Shown here in pieces: positions 8,787 through 18,458 of a DNA stretch of 64,000 nt (the stretch's first letter is position 1; each line of letters starts with the position of its first letter). The stretch is from Bosea sp. (in: a-proteobacteria) (GTDB lineage Bacteria > Pseudomonadota > Alphaproteobacteria > Rhizobiales > Beijerinckiaceae), in NCBI RefSeq assembly GCF_023953965.1, contig NZ_JAMLIX010000001.1, positions 248,001 to 312,000 on the forward strand, in the 5' to 3' direction. The position numbers and the translations under genes were made by a program. The notes beneath the pieces were generated by a model. The model did no database searches, was not told the origin of the DNA, and worked only from the letters and a program-made list of their open reading frames with translations.

Positions 8787-9842
8787 TCAGATCACCACGC
8801 AGTGCTCGGGCGGGAAATGGACGAACACGCGCTCACCGACGCAGCCCCGGCTGTCGCTCGAATCGACCTCGACCGCCACGGGCTCTCCCGTGGCAAGCTC
8901 GATGTGATAGCGGCGGCGATCACCCAGATAGCTCGCGGACCTGATCGTACCGGGCAGCACATTGCTCGCGGCCGCGTCGACGAGGCGCAATTGATGGGGC
9001 CGGACGACGAGGATGCTCTCGCTCGAGCGGTCGTCGAGCCTCCCGACCGCGAGGGAAGAGCCTTCGCGGAGCTTGACCCCCATGGCGGCACGATCGACCG
9101 CCGCGACCTTGATGGTGTTCGCCGCTCCGATGAACTCGGCGACGAAGCGGCTCGCCGGACGCTCGTAGAGGTCTTCCGGCGTCCCGCTCTGGACCAGGCG
9201 GCCGTTGTGCATGATGTGAATCCGGTCGGACAGCACCATCGCTTCCGCCTGGTCGTGCGTGACGTAGATTGAGGTGGTTCCGATGGCGCGATGCAGCTCG
9301 TGGATGAGCTCGCGCATGGAATCCCGCAGCTTGGCGTCGAGATTCGAGAGCGGCTCGTCGAAGAGGATGACCTGCGGCTCGGCGACCAGGGCGCGGGCCA
9401 ACGAGACACGTTGCTGCTGGCCGCCGGACAATTGGGAAGGATAGCGCTCGCCATAGCCGTCGAGACCGACCTTCTCCAGCATGCTGTCGGCGCGCTTGTG
9501 CTGCTCGGCGCGGTCCACACGCAGCATCTTCAGGGGAAAGGCGACGTTCTCGCGCACCGTCTTGTGCGGCCACACCGCATAGCTCTGGAAGACCATGCCG
9601 AGGCGGCGACGATAGGTCGGCACGAAGACGCCATTGCCGCTGACGATGCGCCCGCCGATCGAGATGGTCCCGGTGCTGGGCTTCTCGAGCCCGGCAATCA
9701 TCCGCATGGTGGTCGTCTTGCCGGAACCGCTCGGGCCAAGGAGCGTGACAAAGGTGCCGGGCTCGATCGCCAGCGTCACGTCGGCGACGGCGGAGACCGC
9801 ATCATAGCGTTTTGAGACGGCAGCAAGCTCGATACTGCTCAT
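8787..9842 (-). CDS. ABC transporter ATP-binding protein (PotA/FbpC/CysA-like, with TOBE domain)
   Basis: 351 residues. Walker A GPSGSGKTT, Q-loop VFQSYAVWPH, signature LSGGQQQRVSLARAL, Walker B VILFDEPLSNLD and the H-loop VTHDQAEA are intact. The C-terminal third resembles the TOBE domain of the CUT1/Fe3+/polyamine importer ATPases. It is the first gene of the minus-strand operon and energises the double-domain permease at 4387-6075. A TTTGTATACA palindrome about 65 bases upstream of its start is a likely operator for the operon. Confidence 0.93.
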   Translation of the reverse strand: MSSIELAAVSKRYDAVSAVADVTLAIEPGTFVTLLGPSGSGKTTTMRMIAGLEKPSTGTISIGGRIVSGNGVFVPTYRRRLGMVFQSYAVWPHKTVRENVAFPLKMLRVDRAEQHKRADSMLEKVGLDGYGERYPSQLSGGQQQRVSLARALVAEPQVILFDEPLSNLDAKLRDSMRELIHELHRAIGTTSIYVTHDQAEAMVLSDRIHIMHNGRLVQSGTPEDLYERPASRFVAEFIGAANTIKVAAVDRAAMGVKLREGSSLAVGRLDDRSSESILVVRPHQLRLVDAAASNVLPGTIRSASYLGDRRRYHIELATGEPVAVEVDSSDSRGCVGERVFVHFPPEHCVVI

Positions 9843-9907
9843 TCGTTCCTATCCCCGGGTCAGGAGCGAAGCCTGCTGGTCAGATCCCCCCTTCTTGTTT
9901 GAGTGCA

Positions 9908-9917
9908 TTTGTATACA
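9908..9917. promoter_or_regulatory. TTTGTATACA operator-like site 1
   Basis: The 10-mer TTTGTATACA contains the palindrome TGTATACA, the type of core bound by GntR-family regulators. It lies about 66 bases upstream of the ATPase gene that opens the minus operon. An identical 10-mer is at 10387-10396, on the far side of the decayed GntR gene. The rest of the 9843-10717 gap shows no other supported feature. Confidence 0.5.
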
Positions 9918-9979
9918 GCGGAATGTATGTGTCAAGCTGGAGGAATTCCACCGACCATGGCCGCGCCCTGCCCAAGGCA

Positions 9980-10324
9980 TCATCGCATTTCTCCGAAAGA
10001 ACCGCATTGCCGAACCATGGGCTCCGGAGCATTTTCGCGCGATGTTGATCCCCGCCTGCATGAGGACGAGGCGACAGCTTGTCGCGCCCTGTTCATCGCA
10101 GCGCCCTCCAGGGCGCCTCGCAGGGCGGAGGGTTCGCGCAGCCCCTGCTCGCAGTCTTGCGCGACGATCGGCCCCCGTCCCAGGGCCGTCCGCATGAGGC
10201 TGCCCGGGCTGACGCCGAGCCTTTGCGCGAGGTCGATTTCCTTCAGCCGGGACTATGCCTGTTCGGCGCGCGAGACAGGCACGACAGGAACGTCCCCGCC
10301 ACGGCCGATCGTCGAATCCGCCAT
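9980..10324 (-). pseudogene. Decayed GntR-family transcriptional regulator
   Basis: A minus-strand frame beginning at the ATG at 10324 reads SRAEQA, an in-frame TAG (10253-10255), then SRLKEIDLAQRLGVSPG. This is the winged-helix recognition region of GntR proteins. The helix that normally separates SEQAY from RLKE (about 15 residues) is missing, so an internal deletion and a stop have both occurred. Downstream LREPSALRGALEGAAMNRA weakly resembles the start of an FCD domain before another stop at 9980. It is flanked by two identical TTTGTATACA sites, consistent with a former autoregulated local repressor of the minus operon. Confidence 0.6.
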
Positions 10325-10386
10325 GAAGGCCTCCGGGCAGGGGTTGCCGCTGCCGCGATGGCTGCGCCTCCGCCTCATTGCATATC

Positions 10387-10396
10387 TTTGTATACA
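10387..10396. promoter_or_regulatory. TTTGTATACA operator-like site 2
   Basis: Second exact copy of the 10-mer found at 9908-9917. It lies about 63 bases upstream of the start of the decayed GntR gene and about 320 bases before livK, the placement expected for an autoregulatory operator. Confidence 0.5.
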
Positions 10397-10717
10397 TCGA
10401 TGCGTGCAGCCTGTTCCGACCACGGCCCGCCACGGGCTGTCGGCAGCGCGCATGGCCGGGAAGACCGGACATGACCGAATGGCTGCGCGGGGTCGCCGCG
10501 GCAATTCTGCATCGTGGGCAGGCTGCGGTGGAAGCGCGCCTTCGCGAAATCGAGGCCGCGCCCTTTTCAGCGCCGCCCATGCTGGAATAGTAAGCGAAGC
10601 CGGCTTGCGCCCGGCGCGAGGCGCGGCAATCCTGCGACGGGAACACCCATGAGCGCGGCACGGGCGGAAAGCCTGCGTCGCATTCTCTCAAAAAACGGAA
10701 CGGAACGACGGGAGTCC

Positions 10718-11884
10718 ATGATGAAACTGCGCGGATTGCTTTTCGGCATCGCGGCCACGCTGGCGGCGTCCACGGCGCTCGCCCAACAGCCGGTCAAGAT
10801 CGGCATGATCACCACCTTGTCGGGCCCCGGCGGCTATCTCGGCCAGGACATCCGCGACGCCTTCAAGCTCGCCATCGAGATGGAGGGCGGCAAGCTCGGC
10901 GGCGTGCCGGTCGAGCTCATGGTCGAGGACGACGCCCTCAAGCCCGGCCAGGGCAAGCAGATCGCCGAGAAGATGCTGAAGACCGACGGCGCCAAGATCA
11001 TGACCGGCATCGTCTTCTCGAACGTCGCCGGCGCCGCCGTGCCCGACATCGTCGATTCCGGCGCGCTCTATGTCAGCCCCAACGCCGCGCCGTCCAACTT
11101 CGCCGGCAAGGAGTGCCACCAGAACTACTTCGTCGTCTCCTGGCAGAACGACAACCTGCACGAGAGCGCCGGCCAGCACGCCACCAATCTCGGCTATAAG
11201 AAGGCGTTCATCCTCGCCCCGAACTACCAGGCCGGCAAGGACGCGCTGACCGGCTTCAAGCGCCTGTTCAAGGGCGCGATCGCCGGCGAGGTCTATACCC
11301 GCCTCGACCAGACCGACTACGCCCCCGAGATGGCGCAGATCCGCGCGGCCGAGCCGGACGTCGTCTTCCAGTTCCATCCGGGCGGGCTCGGCATCGCCTT
11401 CCTGCGCCAGTACCAGCAGGCGGGCCTGCTCGGGAAGATCCCGATGGTGCTGGCCTCGCCCTCGCTCGACGCCACCACGCTGAAGGCGGTCGGCGAGGCC
11501 GCGCTCGGCGTCGACGTGACGAGCCAGTGGAACACGGACTTCGACAACCCGGCGAGCAAGGAATTCGTCGCAGCCTTCACCAAGGCCTATAACCGCGTGC
11601 CGACCTATTACGCGAGCCAGGGCTACGACACCGCGCGCGCCATCGCCTCGGCGCTGAAGGCGACCGGCGGCAAGACCGACGTGCCGGCGCTGCGCGCGGC
11701 GCTCGCCAAGGCCGATTTCCAGTCGGTGCGCGGCGCCTTCAAGTTCGGCCCGAACCAGCACCCCGTGCAGGACTGGTACGCGCTGAAGGCGGAAAAGGGC
11801 GCGGACGGCACGCCGGTCCTGAAGACCGTCGGCAAGGTCTTGAGCAACCATGGCGATTTCTACGCCAAGGACTGCAAGCTCTGA
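10718..11884 (+). CDS. Branched-chain amino-acid-type ABC substrate-binding protein
   Basis: LivK-like periplasmic binding protein (type I fold, Peripla_BP_6), 388 residues. The signal peptide is seen as a basic start followed by LLFGIAATLAASTALAQ. The mature part opens with VKIGMITTLSGPGGYLGQD, typical of this family. The start at 10718 follows GACGGGAG; the longer reading from 10514 has a non-conserved extension. It heads a livKHMGF-order operon. Such proteins bind amino acids but in Hyphomicrobiales often bind aromatic or aliphatic acids, so cargo is open. Two strong hairpins separate it from livH. Confidence 0.92.
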   Translation: MMKLRGLLFGIAATLAASTALAQQPVKIGMITTLSGPGGYLGQDIRDAFKLAIEMEGGKLGGVPVELMVEDDALKPGQGKQIAEKMLKTDGAKIMTGIVFSNVAGAAVPDIVDSGALYVSPNAAPSNFAGKECHQNYFVVSWQNDNLHESAGQHATNLGYKKAFILAPNYQAGKDALTGFKRLFKGAIAGEVYTRLDQTDYAPEMAQIRAAEPDVVFQFHPGGLGIAFLRQYQQAGLLGKIPMVLASPSLDATTLKAVGEAALGVDVTSQWNTDFDNPASKEFVAAFTKAYNRVPTYYASQGYDTARAIASALKATGGKTDVPALRAALAKADFQSVRGAFKFGPNQHPVQDWYALKAEKGADGTPVLKTVGKVLSNHGDFYAKDCKL

Positions 11885-11947
11885 GCCAGGCCGACGCCGG
11901 TTCGCACGGACAACGATGAGATAAGGCGCGGGACCCCCTCTCCTGCA

Positions 11948-12010
11948 TCGAAGCCGGGTGTTGCCGGCTTCGACACTTCGAGCGCTGATCTCGGGCGAGC
12001 CCGAGATCAG
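11948..12010 (+). repeat. Two tandem perfect hairpins between livK and livH
   Basis: Hairpin 1 is TCGAAGCCGG (11948-11957) with CCGGCTTCGA (11964-11973), loop of 6. Hairpin 2 is CTGATCTCGGG (11985-11995) with CCCGAGATCAG (12000-12010), loop CGAG. No T-tracts follow. In binding-protein operons such intercistronic structures usually protect the 5' message and lower downstream expression, giving more binding protein than permease. That role is inferred from position. Confidence 0.6.
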
Positions 12011-12170
12011 CGAGAGGGGCAAGGGTTGAGGTGTTCGGGAGAGAGATCATGAGCCTGAACCCGACCGCCACGTCCGCGTCACTGGTCCAGCGGCCTACAC
12101 CTCACCCTGCCCTCTCCTTACAGGCGAGGGTTCCTCGCGCTTTTGTCGGGACTGCCCGGCTGCCGCCACG

Positions 12171-13085
12171 ATGACGCTCGTTCTCGAACAATTGCTCAAC
12201 GGCCTGCAGTTCGGCGTGATGCTGTTCCTGCTCGCGGCCGGGCTGACGCTGATCTTCGGGATCATGGGCGTGATCAACCTCGCCCATGGCTCGCTCTACA
12301 TGGTCGGTGCCTATGCCGCCGTCTTCACGGCCGCCGGGACCGGCTCGTTCCCGCTCGCCGTGCTCGCCGGGCTCTCAGCCGCCGGGCTCGCCGGCATGGC
12401 GATCGAGCTTCTCGTGCTGCGCCGGCTCTATGCGCGCGACCATCTCGACCAGGTGCTGGCGACCTTCGCGCTGATCATGATCTTCAACCAGGGCGTCACC
12501 ATCCTGTTCGGGCGCCAGCCGCTTTTCGTGCCCGTGCCGCCCGCGCTCAACGGCTCCGTCCAGCTCCTGCCGGGGCTGAGCTACCCGGTCTATCGCCTCG
12601 CGATCATCGCGGTCGGGCTTGCCGTGGCGCTCGGGCTCTACCTGCTGATCAACCGCAGCCGCACCGGCATGCTGGTGCGCGCCGGCGCCACCCATCGCGA
12701 GATGGTGCGCGCGCTCGGCGTCGACATCCGCCTGCTCTACACCGTCGTCTTCGGGCTCGGCGCCCTGCTCGCGGGCCTTGCCGGGCTGATGGCCGGGCCG
12801 ATCCTGGCCGTGCAGGTCGGCATGGGCGAGCAGATCCTGATCACGACCTTCGTCGTGGTGGTGATCGGCGGCGTCGGGTCGGTCCGCGGCGCCTTCTTCG
12901 GCGCGCTGATCGTCGGGCTCGTCGACACCGGCTTGCGCGCCTTCGCGCCGGGCCTGCTGCGCCACGTCATGACGGGCCCGGAGGCGGACGCGCTCGGCGC
13001 CGGCCTCGCCTCGATGGGGATCTATCTGCTGATGGCGATCGTGCTTCTGGTGCGGCCCAAGGGATTGTTCCCCGCCCATGCCTGA
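12171..13085 (+). CDS. Branched-chain-type ABC permease, LivH family
   Basis: Inner-membrane permease of 304 residues. The N-terminus QLLNGLQFGVMLFLLAAGL and FGIMGVINLAHGSLYMVG are hallmark LivH sequences, and the C-terminal conserved loop reads GGVGSVRGAFFGALIVG. Hydrophobic segments span the protein. The stop overlaps the start of livM in ATGCCTGA, so the permeases are translated together. It forms a heterodimer with the LivM-type protein and is driven by the two ATPases that follow. Confidence 0.94.
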   Translation: MTLVLEQLLNGLQFGVMLFLLAAGLTLIFGIMGVINLAHGSLYMVGAYAAVFTAAGTGSFPLAVLAGLSAAGLAGMAIELLVLRRLYARDHLDQVLATFALIMIFNQGVTILFGRQPLFVPVPPALNGSVQLLPGLSYPVYRLAIIAVGLAVALGLYLLINRSRTGMLVRAGATHREMVRALGVDIRLLYTVVFGLGALLAGLAGLMAGPILAVQVGMGEQILITTFVVVVIGGVGSVRGAFFGALIVGLVDTGLRAFAPGLLRHVMTGPEADALGAGLASMGIYLLMAIVLLVRPKGLFPAHA

Positions 13086-14066
13086 CGCCTCGTCCCGCAA
13101 GCCTGCTTTCGGCCGCGCGACGGCGCTCGTGCTTGTCGCCGCCGCGCTCGTCGCCCTGCCCTTCGCGGTCCAGGCGCTCGGCCAGCCGGCGCTGGTCACG
13201 CTGGCGACGCGCGTGCTGATCTACGCCATCGCCGCCGCCAGCCTCAACCTGGCGCTCGGCTATGGCGGCATGATCAGTTTCGGCCACGCCGCCTTCTTCG
13301 GCATCGGCGGCTATGTCGTCGCCATCCTCTACCGCACCCTGATGGACGACGGCCTCTTCCTCGGCTTCATCCCCGGCACGGACCAGCTCCTCATCACGCT
13401 GCCGGCCGCCATCCTCGCCGGTGGGCTCGTCGCCTGCGTGATCGGCGCGCTCTCCTTACGCACCAGCGGCGTGCAGTTCATCATGATCACGCTCGCCTTC
13501 GCGCAGATGCTGTTCTTCCTGTTCGTCTCGCTGAAGGCCTATGGCGGCGACGACGGGCTGACCATCCGCCGCCGCAACGCGCTCTTCGGCCTCGACACCC
13601 GCGACGACATCACCTTCTATTTCATCTGCCTGGCCGCCACGGCGCTGGTCTTCCTGGCCCTCTGGCGCATCGTCGGCTCGCGCTTCGGCATGGTGCTCGC
13701 CGGCATCCGGCAGAACGAGCGGCGCATGGCCGCGATCGGCATCGCGCCCTATCGCTACAAGCTCGCCGCCTTCGTCATCTCCGGCATGGGCTGCGGCCTC
13801 GCGGGCGCGCTGATGGCGAACTACCTGCGCTTCGTCAGCCCCGACATGCTGCACTGGACCAAATCGGGCGAGCTGATGATCATGGTCATCCTCGGCGGCG
13901 TCGGCACGCTGATCGGCCCGCTTCTGGGTGCGGCTGCCCTCGTCGTCCTCGAAACCGTGCTGACCGGCTGGACCGAGCACTGGCAGCTCGTGCTCGGGCC
14001 GATCCTGCTTCTCGTCGTGCTCTTCACCCGGGGCGGGCTCAGCGGGCTGATCGCGAGGCGCGCGCC

Positions 14067-14070
<4 letters not shown>
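13078..14070 (+). CDS. Branched-chain-type ABC permease, LivM family
   Basis: 330 residues, membrane protein. Family landmarks are AIAAASLNLALGYGGMISFG near the first third, HAAFFGIGGYV, and the coupling loop with GIAPYRYKLAAFVISGM followed by GGVGTLIGPLLGAA near the C-terminus. The gene overlaps livH upstream by 8 bases and livG downstream by ATGA. Partner of the LivH-type permease in a liv-class importer; the cargo cannot be read from the permeases. Confidence 0.94.
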
Positions 14071-14821
<751 letters not shown>

Positions 14822-14822
<1 letters not shown>

Positions 14823-15523
14823 TGCTCGCCATACGCAAGCTTCAGGCGGCCTATGGCGCGAGCCGGGTGCTGTTCGATGTCGGTCTCGACATCGCCGAGG
14901 GCGAGGTCGTCACCCTGATCGGCCGCAACGGCATGGGCAAGACCACGACAGTGCGCGCGATCATGGGGCTCATCGCGCCGCAGGGTGGCGAGATCAGCTT
15001 CGAGGGCCGCGACATCCGCAGCCTCGCGCCGGAGCGGATCGCCCGCTGCGGCATCGGCCTCGTGCCCGAGGGAAGGCAGGTCTTCCCGACGCTCTCCGTG
15101 CGCGAGAACCTCGTCGCCACCGCCGCCAACCGCCTGAAGCGCGCCGGCCCCTGGACGCTGGAGCGGGTCTACGGCCTCTTCCCGCGCCTCGGCGAGCGCG
15201 CCGGCCAGTCCGCCCGCACGCTGTCGGGCGGCGAACAGCAGATGCTCGCGATCGGCCGCGCGCTGATGACCAACCCGAGGCTGCTCATCCTCGACGAGGC
15301 GACGGAAGGGCTGGCACCCGTCATCCGCGCCGAGATCTGGAGCTGCATCGCGGCGCTGAAGGCGCAAGGCCACGCGATCCTGCTGATCGACAAGAACATC
15401 GCCGTGCTCGGCCGCATCGCCGACCGGCACTACGTCATCGAGAAGGGCCGCACGGTCTGGTCCGGCTCGAGCGCCGATCTTTGCGCCGATGCGGCGCTGG
15501 TGCATCGCCATATCGGCGTCTGA
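14822..15523 (+). CDS. Branched-chain-type ABC ATPase, LivF family
   Basis: 233 residues. Walker A GRNGMGKTT, signature LSGGEQQMLAIGRAL, Walker B LLILDEATEGL and the phrase LVPEGRQVFPTLSVREN are diagnostic of LivF. The usual His of the H-loop is replaced: the strand reads ILLIDKNIAVLGRIADRH, a Lys-Asn variant that is seen in some LivF proteins. Last gene of the importer operon. Confidence 0.93.
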
Positions 15524-15653
15524 GGAAGCCCGCATCTGACGCGGGAACAATTTCTGCCTCTGCGGCGTTGCTCCCGCGCACGGCGAAGCCGTCGCCCTCT
15601 CCGGAACCAGGATGGCCCGATGACGCATCGGGACGCGATCATGGAGGCGAGAC

Positions 15654-15863
15654 ATGCAGCAGGATGACAAGACCCGGCACGAGATCAGGAAGATCGCCTA
15701 TGCCTTGTGGATCGAGGAAGGGCGGCCCGAGGGCCGCGACCGGGAGCACTGGGAGGCCGCCAAGGAAATCTGGGCCTTCCGCAGCCACAATCATGTGATC
15801 GACGAATCGGACGGCCCCGCCACCGAGGCGAAGCCGCGTCGCAGCAGGCCCGACGCGGCCTGA
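15654..15863 (+). CDS. DUF2934 domain small protein
   Basis: 69 residues. The segment IRKIAYALWIEEGRPEGRDR followed by HWEAAKE is the DUF2934 signature (A-Y-LWEEEGRPEGRD-HW). Function of the family is unknown; it is frequent in Hyphomicrobiales. A GGAGGCGAG-like ribosome site precedes the ATG. It is 130 bases from livF and is probably an independent short gene, convergent with the lipoprotein gene that follows. Confidence 0.8.
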   Translation: MQQDDKTRHEIRKIAYALWIEEGRPEGRDREHWEAAKEIWAFRSHNHVIDESDGPATEAKPRRSRPDAA

Positions 15864-15875
15864 GGGCGCCGGGCG

Positions 15876-16157
15876 TCAGGGGCAGGTATAGCCGCCGGAG
15901 CTCGCCGGGCAGCGCGCGCCGGTCGGCAGCACGAGCGCGCTTCCGGCGCTGCGCACATAGTCGCCGTTCGGCAGCAGGAATCCGCCCGTGGAATCGGGCG
16001 TGACCCGCGTGCCGTCGGGAAGGACCAATTGCCCGCCGTCGCGGACGATGCGCTTGGCTGGCGAGGGCGCCGTCTGCGGGGCAGGCTGGGGCCGGGACGA
16101 AACGCAGCCCGCGACCATGACGGCGACCAGACTGGCAGCGAGCGATATCCTCATCAT
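15876..16157 (-). CDS. Small predicted lipoprotein of unknown function
   Basis: 93 residues from the ATG at 16157 (16154 is equally possible). The N-terminus ISLAASLVAVMVAGC carries a signal peptide with a lipobox VAGC, so the mature protein should start at a lipidated Cys and sit in an envelope membrane. The rest contains two similar short stretches (QLVLPDGTRVTPDSTGGFLL and ALVLPTGARCP), suggesting a small internal repeat. No known domain was recognised. Two further Cys near the C-terminus could form a disulfide. Confidence 0.65.
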   Translation of the reverse strand: MMRISLAASLVAVMVAGCVSSRPQPAPQTAPSPAKRIVRDGGQLVLPDGTRVTPDSTGGFLLPNGDYVRSAGSALVLPTGARCPASSGGYTCP

Positions 16158-16660
16158 GCCGCTATCTTTGCCGCGCCGGGCGAAAGACCGCAACCCCGCC
16201 CGCCCGTCGCGCTTTTAATCGGCCTGTAATCCGCCCGTGCGCCTTCGGCCCTTAAAGCCTGTTCACTCGTCTTGGAATGGGCCAGCCGCACATGGCACTC
16301 GAGACGAGGCGGGCTGGCACCCGCGGGAAGGGAGCGCACCGTTGGGAGGCGATTGCGCTCCCTTTCTCACTCTCACGGCGTCCGGTGACGACGGGCAACA
16401 GTGATCCATCGTCCTTCTCGGGCGCTATCCGATGCTGCCCAGGCCAATCGCGATTCCCTGGCCGAGGACGACAAGGCGCACGAACAATACGAGCGGCGGG
16501 CCGCGCAGGCGCATGGAGCCAGGGTGGTCGGGCAGGCGGAGGTCAACGCGCATCGATCCCGGGCGACAGCGCCACGCTCCGGCCACTCCTTCAAATGACG
16601 GATGCAGATGGGAAACGAGCGTGGAACGCTCATCCGATCCTGGCCTCTCGAGCACGCGCA
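16158..16660. other. Intergenic region with an 11-bp inverted repeat
   Basis: Between the divergent lipoprotein and metalloprotease genes. AAGGGAGCGCA (16328-16338) and TGCGCTCCCTT (16354-16364) form a perfect 11-bp stem with a 15-base loop; the function is not known. An in-frame extension of the protease upstream to 16277 exists but has no conserved content. Nothing else is supported. Confidence 0.5.
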
Positions 16661-17944
16661 ATGGCGGTATTGACCTCGAACCTCTTCAAGGGCGACTCCA
16701 AGTTGGAGGCGGCCGCGACCCGCGATCCGGCCCACATCATGCGTGGAGCGCGGGGCGACCACGTCAGCAAGATCCAGACAGCCTTGAACCGCGTCGACAA
16801 TGCCGGGATCGGCATCGACGGCAGCTACGGCCCCGAAACCGCCGACGCCGTGCTGAGCTTCAAGCGCAAGCGCGACATCGTCGCGCGGCCGCGCCAGCAG
16901 CAGGCCGACGATATCGTCGGGATCCGCACCATCGCGGCGCTGGACGCCGAAATGCGGCAATGGGAACTCCGCCCGCCGAAACCGACCTTCGCCGCCGTCA
17001 GCTCACCCAACCCGATGTTCGGCGATACGGATCGATACGGCTTCAGCCTCGCGCGCCTGGCGCAGGGAGCCGACGGCGACTGGTCGCGCCGCGATCCGTC
17101 GCTCCCCGCCTGTCAAATGGTCCCCCTGGGCGCCACGCGCGTTCTCGTTTTCACGCTTCTCGGGGGCGAGGGCGAGGTCAATTTCGAGTTCAATGGCCCG
17201 GGCGTGTGCAGCATCGTGCGCATGTCGAGCCACGACGCCGAGAATGGCGGCCGCAGGATCCACGTGACCGTGCGTGGCCTGATGCCCGCCGAGACGGAGC
17301 TGAGCCTGCGGCTGGACCTCAAGCGCGTCGTCACGGTGAGGCTCATCGTCCGCAATCATCGGCAGCGCTCGCTCAGCGTGGTGCATCTCGGGCCGGTTCT
17401 GACGCCGGGCGACGATACCTATATACTCGACAACCTGATTCCCATGCTGAACCTGCTCTTCGAGCAGCAGGTCAATCTGAGGGTGACCCGCGGCTGGAGC
17501 CGCATCCAGCACAAGCTACCCTTGAACGACGATCCGGACAGCTGGACGGCCCCCAACCCCAGGAACGACCTCTATATCCTCGATCAGGGCCAAAGAGCCC
17601 CGAACGGTGCGGCGTTCATGCATTGGCGCGACCTCTATCAATTTGGCCTCGGTGCAGATCTCCTGATCTTCTGCGGCCCGAACCTCAAGGATGGGAGGGA
17701 TCCGCACGCGATCGGCGCCGGCGCCTTCAACACCGGCCGGAGCTGGGTGAACATCCGTCGGCACAGCCGGTATTCACCGGGCGGAGCGCTGACCATGATC
17801 GCGGCCCATGAACTCGCCCATTCCATAGGCGCAAATCACATTACCGCGCTGAGGAGCCAGCATTATCTCATGACCTCGCTTCCCCTGGCTTGGGGACAGG
17901 TCGCGATCCCTTCCGAAACGCTGCATGAGTACCACCTCGCCTAG
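16661..17944 (+). CDS. Peptidoglycan-binding domain plus HExxHxxGxxH metalloprotease-like protein
   Basis: 427 residues from the ATG at 16661; an ATG at 16595 is an alternative. Residues about 25-95 resemble a PG_binding_1 domain (GDHVSKIQTALNRVD, IDGSYGPETADAVLSFK). The C-terminal region holds HELAHSIGANH with His383, Glu384, His387 and His393, the extended zincin motif of metzincin-type peptidases. A middle region of about 200 residues is unassigned. No signal peptide is evident, so export by another route or a toxin-like delivery is possible. It is not in an obvious operon. The exact peptidase family was not recognised. Confidence 0.72.
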   Translation: MAVLTSNLFKGDSKLEAAATRDPAHIMRGARGDHVSKIQTALNRVDNAGIGIDGSYGPETADAVLSFKRKRDIVARPRQQQADDIVGIRTIAALDAEMRQWELRPPKPTFAAVSSPNPMFGDTDRYGFSLARLAQGADGDWSRRDPSLPACQMVPLGATRVLVFTLLGGEGEVNFEFNGPGVCSIVRMSSHDAENGGRRIHVTVRGLMPAETELSLRLDLKRVVTVRLIVRNHRQRSLSVVHLGPVLTPGDDTYILDNLIPMLNLLFEQQVNLRVTRGWSRIQHKLPLNDDPDSWTAPNPRNDLYILDQGQRAPNGAAFMHWRDLYQFGLGADLLIFCGPNLKDGRDPHAIGAGAFNTGRSWVNIRRHSRYSPGGALTMIAAHELAHSIGANHITALRSQHYLMTSLPLAWGQVAIPSETLHEYHLA

Positions 17945-17945
17945 C

Positions 17946-17988
17946 GCATCGGATTTTTCCGGAAAATGGGTCCATTTTTCGGTCCGAT
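17946..17988. repeat. Imperfect palindromic intergenic repeat, copy 1
   Basis: Starts GCATCGGA and ends TCCGAT, with internal near-mirror arms CCGGAAAATGG and CCATTTTTCGG. The 16-mer TCCATTTTTCGGTCCG (17971-17986) recurs exactly at 37621-37636. It resembles dispersed palindromic elements found between genes in alphaproteobacteria and lies just past the metalloprotease stop. Confidence 0.55.
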
Positions 17989-18070
17989 AATCGAGAGTCG
18001 AAGCTCTGCGAGCCTGCTGGGTCCGCCGAAGCTTCCTGGCAAGCTGTGCAAATCAAGCGCGAAAAAAGAA

Positions 18071-18160
18071 TGGCGGACAGGGAGGGATTTGAACCCCCGA
18101 TACCCTTGCAGGTATGCCGCATTTCGAGTGCGGTGCATTCAACCACTCTGCCACCTGTCC
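18071..18160 (-). tRNA. tRNA-Ser (anticodon CGA)
   Basis: 90 bases on the minus strand including an encoded CCA. The acceptor stem pairs GGACAGG with CCTGTCC, with G as discriminator. The anticodon stem CCGCA/TGCGG encloses CTCGAAA, giving anticodon CGA for UCG codons. The T arm contains GGTTCAAATCC, and a long variable arm (ATACCTGCAAGGGTAT) is present, as expected for class II tRNA-Ser. Confidence 0.95.
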
Positions 18161-18260
18161 GCGGTCGCCTTCGGTCGAAGCGAGGCGCTTACTACACAAG
18201 CCGCGTCCCGGGGGCAAGTCATCCGGTCCTGCGAAATCCCGCCGCCTCCGCCGCTTTCGC

Positions 18261-18290
18261 TTGACCTGACCCGGCCTTTTCGACTATCGA
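18261..18290 (+). promoter_or_regulatory. Candidate sigma-70-type promoter for rplU-rpmA
   Basis: TTGACC (18261-18266) and TATCGA (18285-18290) are separated by 18 bases, about 170 bases upstream of rplU. The remaining leader to 18458 shows no coding evidence. Confidence 0.4.
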
Positions 18291-18458
18291 GCAGCGTCCG
18301 GCGCGGGGAAACCCGCGCCCGATCTCTTTTGGCCCGTGCGCTGCGTCGCGGGCCGACAGGAGCAAGCCACACCACGCAACCGACTGCCAAATAGCCGTCC
18401 CGCAGGCGCTTCCAGCCGGAAGCCTCAAGACAGGACGGGGCCGAACATGGAGGATAAA

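Noticed and set aside
10688..12022. 444-codon minus-strand open frame
   Set aside because: Antisense to the livK-type gene, with the shadow's low-complexity Arg/Ala/Gly content.
12049..12174. 41-codon ORF overlapping the livH start (ATGA)
   Set aside because: It has a possible ribosome site, but no conserved content and most of it is a repeat-like intergenic sequence; could be a leader peptide, not supported.
16432..17811. 459-codon plus-strand frame overlapping the metalloprotease
   Set aside because: Arg/Pro-rich out-of-frame reading; the other frame contains the peptidoglycan-binding and HExxH motifs.
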